Under the pieces are notes generated by a model that saw only the letters and a list, made by a program, of their open reading frames with translations, made no database searches and was not told the origin of the DNA. Positions 44,122 through 54,657 of a stretch of DNA of 64,000 nt are shown here, piece after piece (within the stretch, counting starts at the first letter, position 1; each line of letters begins with the position of its first letter). Source of the stretch: an uncultured Tenacibaculum sp. (lineage in GTDB: Bacteria > Bacteroidota > Bacteroidia > Flavobacteriales > Flavobacteriaceae); the NCBI GenBank assembly GCA_947504185.1, contig CANNGJ010000001.1, forward strand, positions 186,001-250,000, written 5' to 3'. Position numbers and translations under genes: made by a program.

Positions 44122-45984
44122 TTACTCCCCTTCTAATTTCATAGAAAGTTCAAACCAACGTTCTTCTTTTTCTTCTAAACTGTCTATAGTTTCTTGTAAC
44201 TCTAACGATTTGTTATTAATTTCTTCAGGAGAAAAGGCGGCATTCATAAACTTTGTTTCGATATCGGTTTTCTTTTTTTGTAGTCTTTCAATATCTTTTT
44301 CTAATAAACCCCACTCTCGTTTCTCATTATAACTTAAAACACCTTTTTTAGCGGTTTTAACAGGTGTTACAACTTCTTTCTTTGGTTCTTTTACTTCTTT
44401 AGGTTTAGAGTCTTCATAAGCTCTAAAATCAGAGTAATTACCAGGAAAGTTATCTATTTGTCCTTCGCCTCTAAACACAAATAAATTATCTACAATTTTA
44501 TCCATAAAATAACGGTCGTGCGAAACCACCATTAAATTACCAGGATAATCCAATAAAAAGTTTTCTAATACATTTAGCGTTACCACATCTAAATCGTTGG
44601 TAGGCTCATCTAAAATTAAAAAATTAGGGTTTTGTATTAGCGCCGCACACAAGTACAAACGCTTTTGCTCACCACCACTTAATTTTTCAACAAAATCATA
44701 TTGCTTTTTTCTGTCAAACAAAAAACGCTCTAGTAATTGTCCTGCAGATATTTTACGTCCTTTGGTTAAGGGTATATATTCACCAAACTCTTTAATAACC
44801 TCAATTACCTTCTGCCCTTCTTTTATTTGAATCCCTTTTTGGGTGTAGTATCCAAACTTTACAGTTTCACCTACAATAACTTTACCGCCATCTAGTTCAA
44901 TAGCACCCGTTAACATATTTAAAAACGACGATTTACCGGTTCCGTTTTTACCAATGATACCAATACGCTCACCACGTTTAAAAACGTAATCAAATCCATC
45001 TAAAATTACTTTATCATCGAATGATTTACGCATTTTATGAAGCTCGATAATCTTACTTCCTAAACGCTCCATATTAATTTCTAACTGAACCTCATGATCG
45101 TTACGACGTTTATGCGCTTTCTCTTTTATTTGATGAAAATCATCAATACGAGATTTCGATTTGGTAGTACGTGCCTTTGGCTGACGACGCATCCAATCCA
45201 ACTCTTTTTTAAATAAGCTTTTTGCCTTTCCTAAATTAGTTGCTTCTAAAGCTAAACGCTCTTCTTTATTTTGTAAATAATACGAGTAGTTTCCTTTGTA
45301 CTTATATAATTTACCGTTATCTAACTCGATAATTTCATTACACACACGTTCTAAAAAATAACGATCGTGAGTAACCATAAATAGAGTAATTTTCTCTTTC
45401 GCAAAAAAGGCTTCTAACCATTCAATCATTTCTAAATCTAAATGGTTGGTTGGCTCATCTAAAATTAATAAATCTGGTTTTTTAATTAATACTATCGCTA
45501 ATGCTAAGCGTTTCTTTTGTCCACCAGAAAGCTTACCTACTTTTAATTGTAGGTTGTCTAATTTTAACTTAGATAATATTTGTTTGTATTGGGTTTCAAA
45601 ATCCCAAGCATTGTGTTGCTCCATCAATTCAAAAGCTTCTTGATAAGCTTCTACATCGTCAGGATTTTGTAATGCTTTTTCGTACTGCTGTATAACAGAT
45701 AAAACCTTGTTGTCGGTAGAAAAAATAGTTTCTTCAATCGTTAAATCTGCATTTAAATTATCTGCTTGAGATAAATAAGCAATGTCGATTCCTTTTCTAC
45801 TTACTACCTGACCAGTATCAGACTCATCTACACCCGCAACAATATTTAAAATAGATGTTTTACCACTACCATTTTTAGCAACAAAAGCAATCTTTTGGTC
45901 TTTATTAATTCCGAAAGATATGTCGTCGAATAATACTTTTTCTCCGTATGCTTTTGATATGTTTTCTACTGATAGGTAATTCAT
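44122..45984 (-). CDS. ABC-F family ATPase (Uup-like)
   Basis: 620 residues with two ABC ATPase domains and no membrane segments, so a ribosome-acting ABC-F protein rather than a transporter. Domain 1 has Walker A AKNGSGKT (36-43; the first Gly is replaced by Ala), signature LSGGQKKRLALA and LLILDEPTNHLD. An Arg/Lys-rich linker (WMRRQPKARTTKSKSRI) follows. Domain 2 has GKNGTGKS, LSGGEQKRLYL and FLILDEPTNDLD. A coiled-coil C-terminus (about 560-620) as in Uup completes it. Uup affects ribosomal and DNA-repair functions. It lies right after the second attC-like element on the opposite strand. Confidence 0.93.
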   Translation of the reverse strand: MNYLSVENISKAYGEKVLFDDISFGINKDQKIAFVAKNGSGKTSILNIVAGVDESDTGQVVSRKGIDIAYLSQADNLNADLTIEETIFSTDNKVLSVIQQYEKALQNPDDVEAYQEAFELMEQHNAWDFETQYKQILSKLKLDNLQLKVGKLSGGQKKRLALAIVLIKKPDLLILDEPTNHLDLEMIEWLEAFFAKEKITLFMVTHDRYFLERVCNEIIELDNGKLYKYKGNYSYYLQNKEERLALEATNLGKAKSLFKKELDWMRRQPKARTTKSKSRIDDFHQIKEKAHKRRNDHEVQLEINMERLGSKIIELHKMRKSFDDKVILDGFDYVFKRGERIGIIGKNGTGKSSFLNMLTGAIELDGGKVIVGETVKFGYYTQKGIQIKEGQKVIEVIKEFGEYIPLTKGRKISAGQLLERFLFDRKKQYDFVEKLSGGEQKRLYLCAALIQNPNFLILDEPTNDLDVVTLNVLENFLLDYPGNLMVVSHDRYFMDKIVDNLFVFRGEGQIDNFPGNYSDFRAYEDSKPKEVKEPKKEVVTPVKTAKKGVLSYNEKREWGLLEKDIERLQKKKTDIETKFMNAAFSPEEINNKSLELQETIDSLEEKEERWFELSMKLEGE

Positions 45985-46007
45985 CTACTAAAATTTTATG
46001 CAAAGAA

Positions 46008-46036
46008 ACAAAAAACCCGAGCAAATGCTCGGGTTT
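46008..46036 (-). terminator. Terminator of the S8 peptidase gene
   Basis: A perfect 11-bp stem AAACCCGAGCA / TGCTCGGGTTT with a 2-base gap. On the minus strand it is followed by a T run (complement of 46008-46015). Confidence 0.85.
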
Positions 46037-46108
46037 AATTTATTTAATCGCAAGGCGATAGCTAAGGTTTTTATTCCTTAAAACTTACCTCGAAATAAAA
46101 ATCTATTC

Positions 46109-49100
46109 TTATTGCTTCATGATTTTAGTTGTTAATGATTTTTGACCATCATTTACTTCTAAAATATAGATTCCTGCATTTAATCTTGAAACATCCAAGT
46201 TAGATGATTCTAAACGTCCTGCTTGAACAACTTTACCAATTGTATTTACAACCTTATAAGTCATTACATCAGCTTTAGAAGCTAATTTAACTTGTACAAA
46301 GTCTTTTGCTGGGTTAGGGTATGTCATTAAATCTAAAGATCTTTCGTTTCCTAATGGATCTCCTGAATTACCACTAAATAGTGCAAAACTAGATGTAGAA
46401 GCTGTAATATTTACAGTATAATCTTCTACTTCACCATCTGCGAAAGTTTCACAAGCAGTTTGAGCAGAATTATACTTCATAGATACACGCATTCTAGTTT
46501 GACCTAATAATGCATTAGCTGGTACTGCTACGTTTGCTGATAGGTTATTAGCACTTGATGAAGAACCTGAAACTACTTTTTCAGAAGTTTCAAAAGTACC
46601 ATTTTGGTTAAAATCAATCCAAACTGCCCAATGCTCAGTATATGCAGTACTTCTAAATCCTGCACTTACAATCATTGCGTTTGTTGCGCTACCTTGAGCT
46701 AATGTTGCAACTTTAGACGTAAAGTCTCCGTATCCTCCATTTGCTCCTGTTGCATTAGTCATTCCACCTAATTCTACATTATCAATCCACTCATAAGTCA
46801 CTCTGTTTCCTTTAGAAGCACAATAAGAAACTGAAGTAGATAATGTAGTAAATGTTACTGAACTGCTAGAAGCTGAAGCATTACCTGCTGCATCTTTAGC
46901 TTTTACAGTGTATGTATATGATGTATTAGCAGTAAGTCCTGTAATATTAGCAGAAGTTCCTGTAACAGTTCCTACACTTGTTGAACCACTAAATACTTCG
47001 TATCCTGTTACTGCTACATTATCTGTAGAAGCTGACCAGTTTAAAGTAGCTGTAGTTTGAGCAATATTAGAAGCTGTAACATTAGTTGGTGCAGTTGGCG
47101 CTTGCGTATCTGCATTTACGTTTACAGTTCTACTAACTTGTGCTGCTGCGTTACCTGCTGCATCACTTACATTATAGTTTAAAGTATATGTTCCTACAGT
47201 AGATGTGTTTACACTTCCTGTAACTACAATACTAGATGTTAAGTTTCCATCTACATTATCAGTAGCAGTTGCTCCTGGGTCTGTAAAAGTACCTCCAACA
47301 GTTAAGTTCATTGTAGAAGAACCACTAAGTGTTATTACTGGTGCTGTAGTATCTGCAACTCCTGCTGATACATTTACAGTATAGTCTTCTACTTCTCCGT
47401 CAAAATTAGTTTCACAAGATGTAGGGTTTGCATTATATTTAGCAGAAACTCTCATTCTTGTATTACCTACTTTCGCGTTTGCAGGAACAGCAACTGCTTT
47501 AGTTGGTAATGCTCCGTTAGACACATTACTTACATTTCCTAAATCAATAGTTTCTCCGCTATCAGCAAAATCACCATCTTGATTCCAGTCAATCCATGCA
47601 ATTGCATCTACTCTATAGTTTCCATCAGTATTAACATTTACTGTAAGATTAACTGATGAAGATTGAGTAACTGTAGTACTTAAATTTGTAAAGTCTTCGT
47701 AACCTTTATCTTTTGCTGTTCCATCTGCTTTATCAATAGATCCAAAACGTACTCTAGTAACTCCTGTTGCATAAGATGTATTACCACTAGATGTACAATA
47801 AGTAATTGTAACTGCTGGTGTAGTAAAGTTAGAAGAAGCACTATAATTAGAGTTTCCTGAAGAACACTTAGAACGTACTTGTACTTCGTATTGAGTAGAA
47901 GCTGATAAACCACTTAAAGATGTAGAAGTACCAGAAACTGCACTTGTTGTCCAAGAAGAAGTACCTGTTGCACGGTGTCTAACATCATAAGTCGCTCCTG
48001 AAACAGCTGTCCAGTTTACTGAAGCTCCTGTTGCAGTTACACCAGAAGTAGAAACTCCTGTTGGTACTGTTGCATTACATACAACTGGTGTACCAGTGAT
48101 TCCTGTTACAATTAAAGAATAGTTTTGGCTACCTCCTGTTAAAGAACCTTTATGCGAAACTGTAATAGTATAAGTCCCTGATGCGTTAGCTACATCAACT
48201 CTTTCATAAGGATCTACATTATTATCTCTTTTAGCATTTGTTGTTGCTCCAGTTAATTCATAAGGTAAATGAGTTGTTCCACCTTTAGAAACTCTTAAAT
48301 CTAAATCGTTTACTAATACTGGAGTTGTAGAATTTACTGTTGTATTAGCAGTACCAGCTCTATCTGTCCAAGAAATAGACGCTAATAACGGGCTAGTTCC
48401 ATCTGAATCTACAGTAATAGTATATGTTTGACCTGAAGTTAATGTTAACTCCTCAATTTTTGCTTGATTACCTTTTTTAGTAATTGCTTCAGCGGCTTTT
48501 TTAGTATTTAATAAACCCCATCCAAAAACAGCATCTGGTCCAGAAGCACCAGCATCATCAGCAGTATGTAAAGCTAAACCTTTTAAAGTAGCTGCTTTCA
48601 TAAAGCTACCACTGTTTAAGTTTTTATGGTGTTGTTGTAATAATAATAAAGAACCTGTAACATTTGGAGATGCCATTGATGTACCTGTAATAGAGTTGTA
48701 CGCAGTATCACTACTTTCGTAAGTTGAATAAACTGATGTTCCATTACCTGTAATATCTGGTTTTATTCTAAAATCATCCGTTGGTCCTTCACTACTTGAG
48801 CTGTTAATAGAAACAGAAACTAAATTTCCATTTGAATCAATATTAGCATCTTGCGCATTTGCAACTACTAAATTGTTTTTAGATGTAGAATGACCAGTTA
48901 ATTTATCAAATCCAGATCCTCCTGTTGGATTATTATTTGCGGTGTTATCATTACCATCGTTACCTGCAGCTACAACCATTAAATAGTTTGGCGCATTAAA
49001 CATAATTTCATCCCAATCTCTAGAGGTTGTAATATAACCACCAAAATAATGTTGAGGCAATTGTACTTGACCTAATTGGTTTCTCGTTGCAAAACCATAT

Positions 49101-49743
49101 GAATGATTAGAAACTAACATTCCGTTTGCAGCTGCGTTTGTAGCTTCTGAAGTATCACTATTCCAGTCACTACCTTTTACCATAGAATGTGGAGCCATAC
49201 CTTTTGCATTCGCTTGAACACCAGATGCCATAATGGTACCTGTTACGTGAGCAGCGTGAAAATTTAAAGATGAACTACCATCAAACACAGAGAAACGATT
49301 GTTACCTCCTGCTCCATCATACTCTTGATGTGAAGCTCTTGCAATACCACCATCCCAAACATAAGCAGTCATTCCTTGTCCCATTAAGTTTAACCCTAAT
49401 GATCCTCCTGAATTTAAATGATCTGTTCTTGTTGATTTTGCAGCATCTACATTAAAAGTTGTATAGTAAATTGGTTTACCGTTTACAACTCTTTGTAATT
49501 CAACAAAACGACCATCTTTAGTTGTAAACTTCGTTTTCCAACCTTTTGTTTTGCGATTTGTAATGCTTGTTTTTTCTCTGAGTTAGAGTTTTTCTGAAAG
49601 TTTCCTTTCATTTGTTGAAGCTTACTTAAATCGTATTTGCTACGAATTTTTTCAACTTCACTTTTGTCTTGGGCTTGTGCTTGGAAACTTAATCCGAAGA
49701 CAGCACTAGCTACAACAAGACTTTTAAAGTACTTGTGTTTCAT
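46109..49743 (-). CDS. S8 (subtilisin) family secreted peptidase with GEVED repeats and T9SS sorting domain, interrupted by a frameshift
   Basis: With one base restored at 49544-49547 this reads as one protein of about 1,211 residues. The signal peptide is MKHKYFKSLVVASAVFGLSF, and the propeptide ends near NGKPIYYTTFNV. The S8 triad is Asp in YVWDGGI, His in HAAHVTG and Ser in TGTSMASP. After it come an fn3 domain (CNATVPTGVS...), GEVED, a HYR/DUF5011-like domain (VITLSGSSTMNLTVGG), a second fn3 and GEVED. A C-terminal type IX sorting domain ends it (YPNPAKDFV ... LTTKIMKQ). Translated as it stands, the N-terminal 86 residues (49483-49743) end early, and the rest starts at an internal Met (49384) without a signal peptide. 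Confidence 0.85.
49544..49547 (-). other. Single-base frameshift in the S8 peptidase gene
   Basis: On the minus strand the run CAAAAGG has four A. With five, the frame continues as K-G-W-K-T-K-F-T-T-K-D-G-R-F, the expected propeptide sequence, and both open frames join perfectly. It is a homopolymer indel. Confidence 0.8.
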
Positions 49744-49896
49744 TTCTGAAGGGTTTATAAAGTTAGTTACTGTAAATGAAATTTTATATTAAAAATCCTT
49801 AATATTTTATCATTTATTAGGCAAATATAACAAAAAAATGAACTTTTCGTAACAAAAAAGAAAAACCACAGGAAATACCGTAAAAAAACACAAAAA

Positions 49897-49937
49897 AAAC
49901 TCGTTAAACCCAGTGCTATACTAGGATTAACGAGTTT
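49897..49937 (-). terminator. Terminator of the M43 peptidase gene
   Basis: Outer stem AAACTCGTTAA / TTAACGAGTTT with an inner imperfect hairpin; a T run follows on the minus strand (complement of 49891-49899). Confidence 0.75.
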
Positions 49938-49963
49938 AAAAAATTTAATTAAATATTAAATTT

Positions 49964-52678
49964 CTATTGCTTCATTAATTTAGTTGTTAATGATTTTTGA
50001 CCATCATTTACTTCTAAAATATAAAAACCTGAATTTAAACTTGATACATCTAAATTAGAAGAGTTTAAACGACCAGACTGAACAACTCTACCAATTGTAT
50101 TTACAATTTTATAAGTTGCATTATTAGCTTTAGAAGCTAATTTAACTTGCACAAAGTTTGTTGCAGGGTTAGGATACGCCATTAAGTCTAAGTTCCTCTC
50201 ATTTCCTAATCTTTCAGCATTTACTGGACCATCTACTCTAGAACTACTAGCTACAATATTTACAGTATAGTCTTCTACTTCACCATCATTAAAAGTTTCA
50301 CAAGCAGTTTGAGCTGCGTTATACTTCATAGATACACGCATTCTTGTTTGCCCTAATGTAGCCCCAGAAGGAACTGCAACAGTAGCTGTTAAGTTATTTG
50401 CGCTAGAAGAAGAACCAGAAACCACTTTTTCTGAACTATCAAAAGTTCCGTTTTGGTTAAAGTCAATCCATACAGCCCAGTGCTCAGTATAAGCAGAGCT
50501 CTTAAATCCTGCACTTACAATCATTTGGTTTGAACTTCCTTGAGCAATTGTAGCTACTTTAGAAGTAAAATCTTCATAACCACCATTATCTCCAGTTGCA
50601 TTTTTCATTCCTCCTAATTCTACATTGTCAATCCACTCATAAGAAGAACGATTTCCTTGAGAAGAACAGTAAGAAATTTGATTTGCCAATGTAGTTACAT
50701 TAACAGTATTACTTGCAGAAGAAACATTACCAGCAGCATCTTTTGCTCTTACTGAGAAAGTATAAGCCGTAGCAGCTGTTAATCCTGTAATATTTGTTGA
50801 AGTATTAGCTGTTGAACCTAATTTAGTAGCTCCTCTATAAACATCATATTCTGTTACTGCTACATTATCTGTAGAAGCTGACCAGTTTAAAGTTAATGTA
50901 GTTTGTGTTACACTAGAAGCAGCTAAACTAGTTGGTGCAGTTGGCGCTTGAGTATCGGCAACAGCTCCTTGTACATTTACGGTATAATCTTCAACTTCTC
51001 CATCGAAGTTAGTTCCACATGATGTTGGGTTTGCATTATATTTTGCAGCAACTCTCATTCTTGTAGCACCTACTTTAGCATTTGCAGGAACTGCAACCGC
51101 TTTTGTTGGTAATGCTCCGTTAGATACGTTACTTACGTTTCCTAAATCAATAGTTTCTCCACTATCAGCAAAGTCACCATCTTGGTTCCAGTCAATCCAT
51201 GCAATTGCATCTACTCTGTAGTTTCCATCAGTATTAACATTTACTATAAGGTTTACAGATGAAGACTGAGATACTGTAGTGCTTAAGTTTGTGAAATCTT
51301 CATAACCTTTATCTTTAGCTGTACCATCAGCTTTATCAATAGATCCAAAACGTACTCTTGTTACTCCAGTAGCATAAGATGTATTACCACTAGAAGCACA
51401 ATAAGTAATTGTTACCTCTGGTGTTGTAAAGTTAGATGAAGCACTATAACTAGAGTTCCCTGAAGAACACTTAGAACGTACTTGTACTTCGTATTGAGTT
51501 GAAGCTGATAATCCACTTAAAGAAGATGAAGTACCAGAAACTGCATTTGTTGTCCAAGATGAAGAACCTACTTGACGGTGTCTTACATCATAAGTAGCGT
51601 TTTCAACCGCTGTCCAAGATACTGAAGCTCCTGAAGAAGTTACTCCAGAAACTGAAACTCCTGTTGGAACCGTTGCGTTACATACTGCTGGCGTACCAGT
51701 TTTATCAGATAAAGCTAAAGCACGACGTGCACCACCAGCTACTAAATAAGTATGCATTCTGTTTTTTTGTCCTAAAGTAAATAAGTTCATACAAGAATCA
51801 TCTGAGTAATCCATGTAGTTTTGTACCATATCTTCTGATCCACAAGAAACATGTCCTGTTGCACAACCATAGTTAGCAGCATCAGATTCTGGAGTATCAG
51901 ATACGAAATCATCTGTTCCACAAGCACCATCTCCCCAAATATGACGTAAACCTAAGTAGTGACCTACTTCGTGAGTAGTTGTTCTACCTCCATCAAAAGG
52001 AGCTGCAGCCGTACCATTAGTACCAAAATATTGATCCGCCATTACTACACCATCTGTTGATGCATCTGTATCCCAAGGGAATTGAGCGTATCCTAAGATT
52101 GTTCTTCCTCCACTACTTAAAGCATCAACAATCCACATGTTTAAGTACTCTGATGTATTCCATGGATTAACACCTCCTTGAGAAGATTTTTTCATAGAAT
52201 CGTCTGTAGCCCAAGTAGATTTACTTACTTGTTTTCTAGTAATTCCTGTAGTAGCATTTCCATTAGGATCAACTTGCGCTAAATAAAATTCAATTTTTGT
52301 ATCAGCAGCTTGAGACCACTTATTTGTTCTATCAGCATTTGTTCTACGGAAATCTGCATTTAAAACATCTAATTGAGATTGAATTTGTGCAGTACTAATA
52401 TTGTTCGAAGAGTTTGTATATAATACGTGTACAACAACTGGAATTTGATATACATCTCCTGAAATCTTAGCATGGTTTTTAGACATTTCCTCAACTTTTC
52501 TTTGAGTAAATGCTTCCATGGCATTCATACGTTTTGCAATACTAGGATTCTTAGCCATTTTTTGCTCTATAAGCTCGGCTGTATTACAATCACGTTTAAC
52601 TTGTTTTGATTTCTGCTGAGAAAAGGCAACAGCACCCATAAATAAGCACGCAAGTGCTAAAGTAATTTTGTTTTTCAT
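49964..52678 (-). CDS. M43 (pappalysin/cytophagalysin-type) secreted zinc metalloprotease with GEVED repeats and T9SS sorting domain
   Basis: 904 residues. Signal peptide MKNKITLALACLFMGAVAFS, then a propeptide. The zinc site is His236-Glu-x2-His240-x5-His246 (HEVGHYLGLRH). VQNYMDYSDDSCMNLFT supplies the Met turn. After the protease come fn3, GEVED (WIDWNQDGDF), fn3 and GEVED (WIDFNQNGTF), and a type IX sorting domain (YPNPATNFV ... LTTKLMKQ). It is exported through the T9SS to the surface or medium. Its C-terminal modules are nearly identical to the neighbouring S8 protease, pointing to duplication or gene conversion. Confidence 0.92.
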   Translation of the reverse strand: MKNKITLALACLFMGAVAFSQQKSKQVKRDCNTAELIEQKMAKNPSIAKRMNAMEAFTQRKVEEMSKNHAKISGDVYQIPVVVHVLYTNSSNNISTAQIQSQLDVLNADFRRTNADRTNKWSQAADTKIEFYLAQVDPNGNATTGITRKQVSKSTWATDDSMKKSSQGGVNPWNTSEYLNMWIVDALSSGGRTILGYAQFPWDTDASTDGVVMADQYFGTNGTAAAPFDGGRTTTHEVGHYLGLRHIWGDGACGTDDFVSDTPESDAANYGCATGHVSCGSEDMVQNYMDYSDDSCMNLFTLGQKNRMHTYLVAGGARRALALSDKTGTPAVCNATVPTGVSVSGVTSSGASVSWTAVENATYDVRHRQVGSSSWTTNAVSGTSSSLSGLSASTQYEVQVRSKCSSGNSSYSASSNFTTPEVTITYCASSGNTSYATGVTRVRFGSIDKADGTAKDKGYEDFTNLSTTVSQSSSVNLIVNVNTDGNYRVDAIAWIDWNQDGDFADSGETIDLGNVSNVSNGALPTKAVAVPANAKVGATRMRVAAKYNANPTSCGTNFDGEVEDYTVNVQGAVADTQAPTAPTSLAASSVTQTTLTLNWSASTDNVAVTEYDVYRGATKLGSTANTSTNITGLTAATAYTFSVRAKDAAGNVSSASNTVNVTTLANQISYCSSQGNRSSYEWIDNVELGGMKNATGDNGGYEDFTSKVATIAQGSSNQMIVSAGFKSSAYTEHWAVWIDFNQNGTFDSSEKVVSGSSSSANNLTATVAVPSGATLGQTRMRVSMKYNAAQTACETFNDGEVEDYTVNIVASSSRVDGPVNAERLGNERNLDLMAYPNPATNFVQVKLASKANNATYKIVNTIGRVVQSGRLNSSNLDVSSLNSGFYILEVNDGQKSLTTKLMKQ

Positions 52679-52930
52679 TCCTGAAGGGTTAATTGATTAA
52701 AAAAACTTTAATAAATAGAATCTAAATTGATAATTCTTCAATAAAAACTCTACTTATCCCAATAAATAAGTGGCAAATATATAAAAAAACATAATTATTG
52801 ATAATTTTTATACTAAAAATTTACTTTAAATCAAACACGTAGCGCATTTTACATAGAGTTAAACACGTTTTAAACCATCTAAAATTCTTTCATAAAAAAG
52901 AATAATTGTACTTTTAATAAAAATTTCTGA

Positions 52931-54601
52931 ATGATTGAGGTAAAAAATTTGTGTATTTCTTTTTTCAAAAAGAACATCTTAAATAAGATTGTTCAAAACA
53001 TATCATTTAAAGTAAATAAAAATGAAATTCTTGGAATTGTTGGTGAGAGTGGTAGCGGAAAATCCATTAGCTCATTGGCTATTTTAGGGTTATTACCCAA
53101 AACAGCTGTTCTTAAAGGCGAAATTATTTACAATGATGTAGATCTATTACAGTTTTCAGAAAATGACTTTCAAAAAATAAGAGGTAAAGAAATCGCTATG
53201 ATTTTTCAAGAACCAATGAGTTCTTTGAACCCAACTATTACTTGTGGTGATCAGGTAGCTGAGATTTTACAACAACATACTAATTTATCAAAAAATGAAA
53301 TAAAAGAGGGGGTTATCTCTCTTTTCGAAAAAGTAAAACTACCTAGACCAAAAGCCCTTTTTAACTCCTATCCTCATCAAATAAGTGGTGGACAAAAACA
53401 ACGTGTAATGATTGCTATGGCTATTGCTTGCAAACCTAAATTATTAATTGCAGACGAACCTACTACAGCATTAGATGTAACTATTCAAAAAGAAATCATA
53501 ACACTTTTAAAAGAACTACAACAAGAATATAAAATGGGAATTATTTTTATATCCCATGATTTAGCCTTGGTTTCTGAAATTGCTGACAATGTAGTGGTTA
53601 TGCAAAAAGGAAGAATCGTCGAACAAGGAATGACTAATAATGTTTTCTTATCTCCTGAAAAAAATTACACTCAAGCTTTAATTAATTCTAAGCCCAACAC
53701 AAATCATCGATACAAAACATTACCTACAGTAGATGATTTTGTCCATGATTCAGTTAATCGAACTATATATACTAATGAAGAACGAAATAAATTTCATCAA
53801 AAAATATACAATACTCCTCCTCTATTAGAAATTATTAATCTAAATAAGAATTTCATTAGCAATTCTTCATGGTTTTCAAAAGCTACTATTGTAAAAGCTG
53901 TAAACAATGTTTCTTTTAAGATTTACAAAGGAGAAACTTTAGGATTGGTTGGCGAAAGCGGTTGCGGAAAAACAACCTTAAGTAGAACTATTTTACAATT
54001 AGAAAAAGCATCTTCAGGACAAATCATTTATAAAGGAACGGATATTACAAAACTATCTAAATCAGAATTTAAAAAGCTACGAAAAGATATTCAAATCATA
54101 TTTCAAGATCCGTTTTCTTCTTTAAATCCTCGAATCATAGTTGGAGATTCAATTTTAGAACCTATGAAAGTTCATAAGGTTTTAAATTCTACTAAAGAAC
54201 GAAAAGAGTATGTATACAATTTATTAGAAAAAGTAGGATTAGATCGCAATCATTATAATCGATATCCCCATGAGTTTTCGGGTGGTCAACGTCAACGAAT
54301 AGGAATTGCGCGAACCATTGCTTTGCAACCTAAATTAATTATTTGTGACGAATCTGTTTCTGCTTTAGATGTTTCTGTTCAAGCTCAGGTATTAAATTTA
54401 TTGAATCAATTAAAATCAGAATTTAATTTTACCTATATATTTATTTCTCACGATTTATCGGTAGTAAAATATATGGCTGATCAGTTAGTTGTAATGAATA
54501 AAGGTAAAGTTGAAGAAGTAGCAGATGCTGATGAAATTTACAAAAATCCAAAAACTCAATATACCAAAACGTTGATTGAAGCCATTCCTAAAGGATTGTA
54601 A
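52931..54601 (+). CDS. Fused two-domain ABC transporter ATPase (DppD-DppF/YejF-like, peptide or nickel type)
   Basis: 556 residues containing two complete ABC ATPases. The first has GESGSGKS near residue 39, ISGGQKQRVMIAMA and LLIADEPTTALD. The second has GESGCGKT near 341, FSGGQRQRIGIARTIA and LIICDESVSALD; the catalytic Glu follows Asp in both. YedF/YejF-type fusions energise oligopeptide, nickel or microcin uptake in inner-membrane permeases. No permease or binding protein lies beside it here, so its partner must be elsewhere. Confidence 0.93.
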   Translation: MIEVKNLCISFFKKNILNKIVQNISFKVNKNEILGIVGESGSGKSISSLAILGLLPKTAVLKGEIIYNDVDLLQFSENDFQKIRGKEIAMIFQEPMSSLNPTITCGDQVAEILQQHTNLSKNEIKEGVISLFEKVKLPRPKALFNSYPHQISGGQKQRVMIAMAIACKPKLLIADEPTTALDVTIQKEIITLLKELQQEYKMGIIFISHDLALVSEIADNVVVMQKGRIVEQGMTNNVFLSPEKNYTQALINSKPNTNHRYKTLPTVDDFVHDSVNRTIYTNEERNKFHQKIYNTPPLLEIINLNKNFISNSSWFSKATIVKAVNNVSFKIYKGETLGLVGESGCGKTTLSRTILQLEKASSGQIIYKGTDITKLSKSEFKKLRKDIQIIFQDPFSSLNPRIIVGDSILEPMKVHKVLNSTKERKEYVYNLLEKVGLDRNHYNRYPHEFSGGQRQRIGIARTIALQPKLIICDESVSALDVSVQAQVLNLLNQLKSEFNFTYIFISHDLSVVKYMADQLVVMNKGKVEEVADADEIYKNPKTQYTKTLIEAIPKGL

Positions 54602-54657
54602 CTTTTTTCAATACTTTATTAGTGGTATATTGCACCGTTAAAACGAAAAGAAAGAAT

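Noticed and set aside
49483..49743. Independent 86-residue secreted protein
   Set aside because: Its sequence becomes the signal peptide and propeptide of the adjoining S8 protease once one base is restored; the last 20 residues are frameshift translation.
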